NCBI GenBank assembly: GCA_964058845.1
Contig: CAXKVR010000114.1
Location: forward strand, 62,001-126,000
Direction of reading: 5' to 3'
Source: Carex sylvatica
Lineage: Eukaryota; Streptophyta; Magnoliopsida; Poales; Cyperaceae
DNA length: 64,000 nucleotides
A model generated the notes under the pieces. It made no database searches. It had not been told where the DNA came from and saw only the letters and a list, made by a program, of their open reading frames with translations. The first letter of the stretch is position 1; the number at the start of each line of letters is the position of its first letter. A program made the translations under genes and the position numbers. Positions 57,101-64,000 of the stretch are shown here, one piece after another.

Positions 57101-57121
57101 ATTATAATTATTATTATTTAA
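54108..57121 (+). pseudogene. Exon 2 (NB-ARC-LRR) of CNL copy 5
   Basis: See the gene entry for motifs. The TGA is at 54213-54215 and the one-base loss at about 55714-55717. Between 56212 and 56973 an LRR block beginning YPSA(I)xPGWMRDPLLL and ending at the HEIPHIN-QQ/RQS motif occurs twice. The first unit lacks 22 residues present in the second. Confidence 0.9.
56212..56973 (+). repeat. Intragenic tandem duplication of an LRR block
   Basis: Unit 1 is about 56212-56559 and unit 2 about 56560-56973. Shared words are CCAGGATGGATGAGGGATCC / CCCGGGTGGATGAGGGATCC, GAGTTGATTACCGGACTAGG, GGCATCTGGATA, ATGGATGGACTGCAGTTGGT and GAAATACCACATATTAATC. Copies 1 and 3 have this block once. Confidence 0.9.
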
Positions 57122-57520
57122 ATATTTAGATTTTGACCACTGAACTTTTTCAATTTTATGTAGCCATTAGCCTTGGTAAGATTAGTTGACCAGTCAAGCT
57201 GCTCCTGTTTCGACAAATAAATATTTCATTTTTATATTACTTTTTCAATTTTTTTTTGCAGTGTTTTGACCACAGAAAACTTCGAGCTCACACCATAGTC
57301 AGAGATGAGGGGGAGAATGACGATAGTGACGACGATAAATCAAATTAGGTTCATAATTTTATTGTTGTTATAGTTATAATTATTTGAATATTTAGATTTT
57401 GACCACCGAACTTTTTCACTTTTATGTAACCATTAGCCTTGGTAAGATTTGTTGACTAATCAAGCTGCTCCTATTTCGACAAATAAATATTTCATTTTTA
57501 TATTACTTTTCAGTTGCTGC
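57065..57520 (+). repeat. Tandem duplication of the CNL 3' flank, about 270-bp units
   Basis: AGGTTCATAATTTTA, ATATTTAGATTTTGACCAC, TAGCCTTGGTAAGAT, CAAGCTGCTCCT and GACAAATAAATATTTCATTT occur at 57075-57245 and 57346-57515. In unit 1 the ancestral stop-codon region (AAATAAATCAAATTAG elsewhere) reads AAAAAATCAATTCAG. Confidence 0.85.
57262..57348 (+). CDS. Candidate extra 3' exon of CNL copy 5 (acidic tail)
   Basis: Between the two flank units, TTTTTTTTTGCAG|TG is a strong acceptor, and the following 29 codons are open: CFDHRKLRAH, DEGENDDSDDD, ending KSN and TAG. A donor CAG|GTTCAT lies in frame at 57082/57083. This would replace the read-through tail by an acidic one. It could equally be a chance frame at the duplication junction. 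There is no support beyond the splice signals. Confidence 0.3.
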   Translation, partial: CFDHRKLRAHTIVRDEGENDDSDDDKSN

Positions 57521-57688
57521 TACATAAGTTCTTCTCCATTTTTTTTACCACAAGAGTCCCCTCCAAGATCATCGATAGAAATGAATTTACCATCCAATTT
57601 ATTACATGAGAAGAATTTTCTTTGCTTGTGAGGACTCATTTTCATTGTTTTTGTATTTTTTTTTTCTTTTCTTCAAATATTTTTTTCT
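57521..57688 (+). other. Distal 3' flank of CNL copy 5
   Basis: Continues the CNL flank order (CACAAGAGTCCCCTCCAAGA, ATCGATAGAAATGAATTTACC, GACTCATTTTCATTG) up to the insertion below. Confidence 0.6.
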
Positions 57689-57921
57689 TTGGGGTATGTT
57701 TGGATGGGTTGGGGTATAGTTGGTTGGGTTGAAAATAGGTTATTCGGAATAGTCTATTTGGCATTTGAGTGAATTAGAATAGCCAAATAGAAAATTCAAA
57801 CTTTTTGTCATATTAGCATAAACTATTCCTAAGAATTTTGAGATTTGACTATTCTAATAAGACAAATCATAACTTTTCTTAATTTGACTATTCTAGTTAT
57901 TATTGTTTTGCGACCAGACAT
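57689..57921. mobile_element. Probable MITE inserted in the CNL 3' flank
   Basis: In other flank copies the T-rich run is followed directly by CTTAAGAATGATTAAGC. Here about 233 bp starting GGGGTATGTTTGGATGGG and ending TTGCGACCAGACATT intervenes before GAAGAATGACTAAGC. The ends are weakly inverted (TATGTTTGG / AATGTCTGG). It holds repeated GAATAG/CTATTC words. Superfamily not determined. Confidence 0.5.
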
Positions 57922-58930
57922 TGAAGAATGACTAAGCAAGCCAACAGTGAAATTTTAAATTGGCCAATTTTTGGTCATTATTTGGATATCTGCTATTTTA
58001 TTATATTCATCTCCAATTTTCAACTTTCTGACAAGGTCTTTTTCTCTTTGTTAGACATAAAATTAATTGATTAAAGAGCACTTCGATAATCAATTTGAGT
58101 TCAACTTCCCTGGGGGTAAAAAGTGGCAATATTTTTTTTCTAAATCTTGGCAGAGGCTGCCAAGTTATAATTAGCAATAATAATTAAGATGAACCTTTTA
58201 CCAAATTACATTTTATTCCACATAAAAACATTTTGCTTCCAAGAAAAGAAAAAGGAATTGAAAACACAAATCTTATGTTCTTCAACTGTCAAACTCAACA
58301 TGAAGCAAAAAGAACAACCAGAAATATTACCATGTTCAATAACTAACATCGATTGAGGGAGTATTACAAAAAAAAAAAAAAAAAACAATAACCATTAAAA
58401 AAAAGAACTTCCTAACAAGAATCATCAGTATCAAAATTAACCCACAAACCTGCGACTAAAGTTGAAACAAGTACTTCTGTGAAGATACCCACCAGTAAAA
58501 CCAGACAAACATCCATTTTTTTAAAAATTAAACTGTACTCTAAAGACATACATCCGCATAATTCTTGTGTTGAACAGAAAAAGAAAAAAAAAAATCTGAT
58601 TTTCCTATTATATGAGATAAATTTACTTCATATATGGACAATACATATACATACACAACATAGAAATCACTATTAAAACGTCCATAAGCATCAGATTTGT
58701 CAACATATAACTCAACACAACAAGGTTAATATTTAATATAAAATATTATTCTCATCATCATCACAATATCCCCTTACGCCCCACCCCACCCCCACCCCCA
58801 ATCCAAAACTCGAGAAGCCCACACATCTCCTAACCAATAGTCCTCAATGAGGTTGAATAAAGCATATATCCCATTCATGAAAAATATTTTACCTAGTACA
58901 AAGATGCATAGTAAGATCCACCCATTGTAC
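57922..58930. other. Intergenic; includes the probable E2 3' UTR
   Basis: 57922-58070 is the end of the CNL flank. From about 58200 to 58930 the sequence lies 3' of the E2 stop codon on the minus strand and may be its 3' UTR. A C-rich run CCCCACCCCACCCCCACCCC is at 58780-58799. No gene was seen. Confidence 0.45.
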
Positions 58931-60080
58931 CTAAGCTCCAGTCGCGTATAGGCGTGTCCATTCCTTGGCTGTAACATTTAATAATAATGCAGAAGAAAAG
59001 ATGAATTATTTATTGAGCATTTTTATCATACATTTGTTTCTAACAGAGAGCATGCTTGACAAATAATAGCATCAGAGACAATGACAACTTCGGTATCCTT
59101 CTATTAGCATAGGCAGCAGGTACTAATAAATGCTAATTCAAAACTAAATCCCAATCCAGGAAAGAAAAAACCATTGAAATAGGGGAGAGAACGGTGCAAT
59201 TTCTTGATGGTATCTCATTATATATATGGCCTAAATGACAATACCATATAAAGTCGCTCTTATGACTTATCTTCAGTTCTTTTGTTATTTTATTATAAAC
59301 GTATCGCTTTGAGATTGGGGAAACATGTCATTACCGATTAAACTTGACTATGAACAGTCCAACACCATACAAAAGGAAAAAATAAGCAACTGCAGGAATA
59401 CTATCCAATACAACTTGGTACAAATTAAATTAAACCACAGCCTAGGGTAAAGATATTTAAATTAAATTTTGTTCACCCTTGGATTTGACCAATGAGACCG
59501 TTGGTACATGTATCAGCACCCATAGAACCCAAAGAAGCGGCCATACAAACCATTGTGGGATCCCTAGTTTGTATAGATATCACCACACTCTTAAATAATT
59601 TCCTATGCATTGTGGGACTAAAGAACTGCTACAAACCATTTTGAATACTTCTACATTTTACTAATCACATGGCTGTGGGACCCACCAACACCAATACCCT
59701 TTTTCATTTTAAATATTGCAAAGTATTACTAGGATTTAGCTGACGAAGGTGCTCCGATTAAAAAATGTGCGTTCGTTTATCTTTATTTAATACGTATTAT
59801 GTATCAAAATTTATAAAATGAATGTCATATAAACCGTATTGCACATTTAGATTTTAAAAAAATGTCATATCTGTAGATTATAAACTATACTCGAATATGT
59901 ACCTCTGCAGCATAGGTACCAACCAAAGTAAAATATTGATGGTAAAAAACGAAATCTTAAACCATACGGCACCAAGAATTACCTGTCTCAACAGCCTCAG
60001 TTTCGTTTGCTTTCCAATGTTTAGCAACATTGTCAGAAAGCAGGTCATCCGGGTTTGGAGCACTAAGAAATGCTTGAATA
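58931..60080 (-). pseudogene. Ubc13-type E2, last two exons only
   Basis: Exon 59983-60080 reads [15 protein letters not shown] and [14 protein letters not shown], with a splice donor G|GTAATT. Exon 58931-58968 completes the protein with AKEWTRLYATGA and TAG, joined in the same phase. Relative to the 25.9-kb copy, the Pro of DDPLS is Leu. The intron (1.0 kb) contains block B and the 58995-59055 scrap. No upstream exons (active-site Cys included) occur before the window end, so it is a truncated copy. Confidence 0.88.
59418..59720. repeat. Block B, third copy
   Basis: TTGGTACAAATTAAATTAAACC, then CCCATAGAACCCAAAGAAGC, GGCCATACAAACCATTGTGG and GACTAAAGAACTGCTACAAA. It carries a 45-bp extra stretch at 59565-59610 and lies inside the E2 intron. 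Confidence 0.8.
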
Positions 60081-60604
60081 CTGAAATAAATAAATAAATA
60101 ACCAGTTACTTTTATATGTAACCAATTACTTTAATAAATGATTAAATAAATTTTAATTTAAAAGACGTATTATTTGATAAATTTATTTGTATTTTAATTG
60201 TATTAGGATAAATATGATATTATCTATTTTAGAGGGAAAATAAGTCATTTTGAAGTTTTTAAGAGATAAATGAAATTCCACCCTAAAGGAGATCTGTTTA
60301 ATTAGTTATCTTTTTCTCTGTTTTATTATGCAGATTCCCCAAGAAGAAAAGGTTAATACGAAAAAAAATTAATGGCCCCAATTTTTACTTAGATTACATA
60401 CTGTATATATACATATCTTTAATCACTGTATGCTACAAAGAATAGAAAACCGTTTTAAATTTCCCAATTTTTATTTGCATTATACATCATAAATGATTAA
60501 ATATATAAATATATTTATGCAGTGTATCTTAGACATATATAATTACAAAAGATTAATAAAAAAAATTACTTGCATTATATATGATTTACATGTTCTCGGA
60601 CCCC
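60081..60604. other. Intergenic, no feature recognised
   Basis: AT-rich. 60385-60420 and 60465-60545 repeat a CCCAATTTTTATTTGCATTA / ATATATACATATCTTTATGCAGTGTATCTTAG motif also present at 28078-28140. Confidence 0.45.
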
Positions 60605-60608
60605 AACT

Positions 60609-61497
60609 CGAGCACGTCCCTAACTAATTTGACAGAAAAAACATTCCAATTATGTCTAACTTTTATTTTCAACGCTAATATTCAAGTTTTTAAAATTATA
60701 TTTATAACATTTTAAAATGCTATTCGCAAATTTTAAACCACTATCTGCAAGCATTTAAATCCTAAATCTAGATAGTTTCAATTTTTAAGTACTTTTGTTT
60801 TGAAGTAAAAAAAAAATATTATTTCACCCACTTTTTTTGCTCTGATCATTCTCGTCCATTTTTTTGACGACCTGTGATGAATTTTGTAAATCTAAAAACA
60901 TGAATATTTTCTTCTCAATTTTCTTTTTCAAATGAGATCCACGAAAAAAATATTTCTGAGAAATTTTCAAGTCGTTGTTTTTATTTTCAAGCCATGAAGA
61001 AACACTTTAAATTCTGAAGTTTCTAATTCTTAGTCTACAACAATTTAAACCTCTAATGTTTATCATTTGAAGTACTACATTCAAAAGTTTAAACCTCAAA
61101 TCTAACAAGATAAAACAAAACTGCAATCAAGCTTTTAAACCAATAGTATTACACGTTTAAAGTAGTACCCTGAAGTATTTAAAACACTACAATCAAGTTT
61201 TTAAATATCATTGTTTTCCGTAAAATATTACATTTTTTTAGTAGAAAATGTCTGTATTTTTAGATTTGCAAAACTCATAACGGATCGTCGGAAAAATGAA
61301 TGAGAATTATCAAAGAGAAAAAAAAAAGTGGGTGAAAAAAATCTTTTCTTTTGTGATTTGACGACAAAAGTAGTTTGCAGATAGAGGTTTAAAAATTTGC
61401 AAATGGCATTTTAAAATGTTATAAATAGAATTTGAAAAAGTTTGATATGAGTACTGAAAATGAAAGTTAGACATTAAATACTTAGAGGACGCGTTCA
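60609..61497. mobile_element. Foldback element, about 890 bp, arms about 300 bp
   Basis: The left arm (CTAACTTTTATTTTCAACGC, TTATAACATTTTAAAATGCTAT, CCACTATCTGCAAGC, CACCCACTTTTTTTGC, AATTTTGTAAATCTAAAAAC) recurs as reverse complement in 61240-61497. The centre (60940-61230) is rich in TTTAAACC words. There is no coding capacity and no clear target duplication. Confidence 0.8.
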
Positions 61498-61845
61498 GAT
61501 ATTTATTTGGAAGCAATTATTAGGCTGCAATTATGAATTACTAACACATTATTGGAACGTAAATCACTAAATATTAAATATGAACACATTATAAATGTCC
61601 ATGAAAATCATCAAATATATATTTCTCAAGTTCATTTTATTGAACATCTCAAGACATCAAAATCATCAAAATTGTTGTAATTATATGATATTTATTAACG
61701 CAAGAGGCAAGCGATTTAGATTGGATTTAATAATGATATTTGGAATCCATTTTAGTGTTAACGGTGAACAGAATATTATGAACTACTTGAGCGATAGTGG
61801 TTCCGGATTAATAAAATAGAAATCCAAGGCAAATATTTTTTATTG

Positions 61846-62373
61846 CTGAAGACAATTTTGCCGAAATTTTTATTAATAGAAAATTAATTAAATAAATATC
61901 CATAATGAAGAACGAATCTGAGTTTTTTCGAGATATAGGAAACATGATAGTTTATAACGACCTTTGGATGTTATAGACTATCACGGCCAGAATGAGCGAT
62001 ATTATTCACCACACTTGTTAATTAACTAAAAAATAAAAAATTCTTGGCCGTGATAATGAAGAAAGAACGGCTAGCAAAAACTTAGATATTCCCTTGAGTT
62101 ACCTCAAATTATGATAAAAACGCCTGGATGTGATAATAAAGAACGGCTAGCAATTTTTTTTTAGTTAATTAATAAGTTCGGTAATTAATTAATCACTAAT
62201 TTTGACCGTGATAGTCTATAACATTCAGAGGCTGTTATAAACTATTCACATTTTCTATACATCTTGAAAAAACTCAGATTTGTTCCCCATTAACGTTCAG
62301 AGGATGAATATTTATTTAATATATTTCCTATTAATAAAAATTTCGGGACAATTTTGTCCAGGATCTCTATGAA
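61846..62373. mobile_element. Foldback element, about 530 bp, arms about 190 bp
   Basis: The left arm reads GACAATTTTGCCGAAATTTT, ATTAATAG, AATCTGAGTTTTTTCGAGAT, GTTATAGACTATCACGGCCA. The right arm is the reverse complement, ending AAATTTCGGGACAATTTTGTCC. Inner ACGGCTAGCAA words are also paired as direct repeats. No transposase. Confidence 0.82.
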
Positions 62374-62975
62374 TTGACGTAAGACATGTTATTTACAAGC
62401 GTTAATTTTATTTTATTTTAAGTCTAAACTATATATAAAAATTTTATTTGTATATTGTCCTCGTTAATTTAACGCAACGTATGGTTCACACTTGTAAACG
62501 AGAGTAGGAGATAAAATTATTCCGCAATTTTTGCACTCTAAAGAAGTGAGATTCTTCAATTACCCATGTCTCGTCTACCTTTAATTTGTAATTTTCTGAA
62601 CCATTACCATGCCGTAGCATCATACCAGTCGTGTGTCCAGTATGTGCAATATTTATCCCATTTATATTCCTTAAAAATATATATATATATATATATACTG
62701 CCAGTTAATCACCATAACCTCAGATTTACATAGTTTTAATAAAAATATGCTCAATGAAGTCGTTTCTTCAGTGTATGTGTCAGTTTTAATAAAGAAATAT
62801 GATCAATGACTCTAACAAGTAGCACGTGTGTGTGTGTGTGTGTTTAAACAAATTTGTTTGTGTCAGTTTGGGTACACCACTATTGCTGAATAGGTGTGTG
62901 ACAGTGAGTACCTGTAATCACTAATAACAGATTCCGAATGGGTACACCACTATTGTCGCCATCACAAGAGGAGCT
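62374..62975. other. Intergenic with (AT)n and (TG)n microsatellites
   Basis: (AT)n is at about 62670-62695 and (TG)n at 62826-62841. TGGGTACACCACTATTG occurs twice (62870 and 62939). No gene was seen. Confidence 0.5.
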
Positions 62976-63420
62976 GAGCCTGGTAGGGTTCTTCATGCAG
63001 AGAAACTGGGAGTACTCGAGCTGCTAGACGAGCCCGGTGCGCTGATCATCATCTTCTCTCTGGTTACACCGCATCTGAGAATATATATTTGCCGTAGCTC
63101 GCTGGTCCAATCCCTGCCCGATCGTTTGAAACAAGGAATTAGTTATAATTAATTGAAGGACTATATATTAATTACAAGGACTTAAATCATAGAGCCGGCC
63201 CAGCAATTAATAATCTGAGAGGAACATGTGGGCTCGGCCTTATGGGCCGTTGTAGCCCAGTAATAATCAATTGATCTGATTATAATGTTACATGCTGCAA
63301 AATTTAGAATAATTTAGAATAATTTAGTTTCAATTTAGATTAAAGATGTACAAATTTAATTTAGGGTATTTTAGGATCTGATTATAATGTTATTTATTTT
63401 CAATTTACTGTAATTTAGGT
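62976..63420. repeat. Copy of the 4.07-kb stretch followed by block A tail
   Basis: CCTGGTAGGGTTCTTCATGC and TATTTGCCGTAG match 4075-4265. From 63130, AAGGAATTAGTTATAATTAATTG, AATAATCTGAGAG, GGGCCGTTGTAGCCCAGTAATAAT match 5225-5335 and 10920-11040. Confidence 0.7.
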
Positions 63421-64000
63421 TTGTTTACTGTAATAAGGTATTATTACAAATAAAAATATTTTATTCTGGATTATTTCGACTAATTAATTCTTTTATATTT
63501 CTAAATGTGATGTTTGATTTGTTGCAGCAGTTATTTAGGATAAGTACAAGTTAATACGCATCGTATTAATTATGATGAAAAATAATGGAAATATAGATGC
63601 CGCTCTGAATAGGCTGGGTCTCTTTCAGGTTGCCATAATCAACAATCAAAATAAAATGAAAAATGAACGTATTAAAATTATATTACTTGTAAATATTTTT
63701 TTTTTTACCGCTTCACTTTATACTAAATAAATTTTAAATTTTATAAATTTGACATGTAAATGCAAGACTCGTTAAGTAAATCGGTTTCAATAGTTTTGAT
63801 TCATCATTTAAAGTTATTTTGATAGATTTTGAAGTTAAGTTCCCCAGATAGTTGATGAACTAAACATCCTAGTTCTACTCATAATTATATGTATTTTTAT
63901 AAATGCAAAAAGCAAGCAGTTAGAATGAATTTAATATTTTAGTAATATTATTTGGAACTTAAACTTGAGATATTAGCGGTGAAAAAAAATGATATATTAC
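63421..64000. repeat. Block C, second copy, cut by the window end
   Basis: From about 63745, GACATGTAAATGCAAGACTC, TTTTGATAGATTTTGAAGTT, CATCCTAGTTCTACTCA and ATTTGGAACTTAAAC follow the order at 24755-24990. By analogy block B and an E2 fragment may lie just beyond. Confidence 0.7.

Larger units (their letters stand above)
52000..57121 (+). pseudogene. CNL copy 5, nearly complete, one nonsense codon and one frameshift
   Basis: Exon 1 (52000-52371) encodes a full coiled-coil: MAGNLITSLISLATNLLP, AEEREIIDRSVKFWLKELKK and YDAEDVLSEYRYEV (EDVID-like). The donor ATGGAG|GTTAGT is in phase 0. Exon 2 is readable from RLNKIRSRFDEIAK (54108). A CGA-to-TGA type stop interrupts it at 54213. The frame then runs from MVDKANIFGR at 54231 through P-loop GKGGLGKTT, LLVLDDVW, GGLPLA, CFLLCSMYPKDY and KLHDIIHDLA. 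In the LRR one base is missing near 55716 (CTGAAATATTGG versus CTGAAAGTATTGG), and the LRR resumes in the next frame to 57121. It has fewer mid-LRRs than copy 1 but a duplicated C-terminal block. The usual stop is lost, extending the tail. It could still give a truncated CC or NB-ARC protein. Confidence 0.9.

Noticed and set aside
58206..58388. Poly-Phe minus-strand frame
   Set aside because: Produced by a poly(A) run; no biological signal.
1..64000. CRISPR arrays, operons or bacterial elements
   Set aside because: No regular spacer arrays; gene structure and transposons are those of plant nuclear DNA.

Overview
The window is plant nuclear DNA from a flowering plant; the genus cannot be told from the sequence. 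It is AT-rich, with split genes, coiled-coil NB-ARC-LRR (CNL) resistance genes, a wall-associated kinase (WAK), Ubc13-type E2 exons, and dense plant transposons (copia, gypsy, LINE, hAT-like, CACTA-like, foldback MITEs). No organellar or bacterial genes were seen.

Layout. 3-2786 is an uninterrupted CNL main exon, cut by the window start. 2787-14700 is mostly repeats: two orphan copies of the sequence that normally follows a CNL gene (6435-7130, 7255-7800), a block present near 4.7, 10.1 and 63.1 kb, foldback elements, and an orphan copy of a CNL upstream region (12425-13150) carrying a 164-bp transposon. 14745-18000 holds an unrecognised small exon and two decayed copia fragments in opposite orientation, one interrupted by a hAT-like element with an 8-bp target duplication. 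18292-23931 is a WAK gene broken by two frame disruptions and a 3.3-kb insert in its EGF exon. 25911-26645 carries four exons of a Ubc13-type E2 on the minus strand. 27041-32430 holds another orphan CNL 3' flank and a gag-bearing gypsy element. 39123-42465 is a complete-ended but RT-less copia element, inserted 130 bp upstream of the ATG of a CNL copy.

42596-57121 is the CNL cluster proper. Copy 3 (42596-49032) is a heavily damaged pseudogene. It has an exon-1 deletion, a frameshift, a LINE in the NB-ARC, two stops, a 60-residue deletion, and a small LTR element in its intron. Copy 4 (50565-50790) is only a truncated exon 1. Copy 5 (52000-57121) is nearly complete, with one nonsense codon and one single-base frameshift, and its intron carries a 1.06-kb inverted repeat. 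Beyond it come a duplicated 3' flank, a second Ubc13 fragment (58931-60080), two long foldback elements, and repeat blocks at 63.1-64.0 kb that match 4.7-5.4 and 24.5-25.0 kb. These suggest a further duplicated unit beyond the window.

Biologically this is an immune-receptor cluster (intracellular CNLs plus one cell-surface WAK) that has grown by unequal duplication of units that include flanks and bits of a neighbouring E2 gene, then decayed under transposon attack. The paralogous copies serve as natural empty-site controls that date and delimit several insertions. All similarity statements come from reading by eye, and family assignments rest on motifs.
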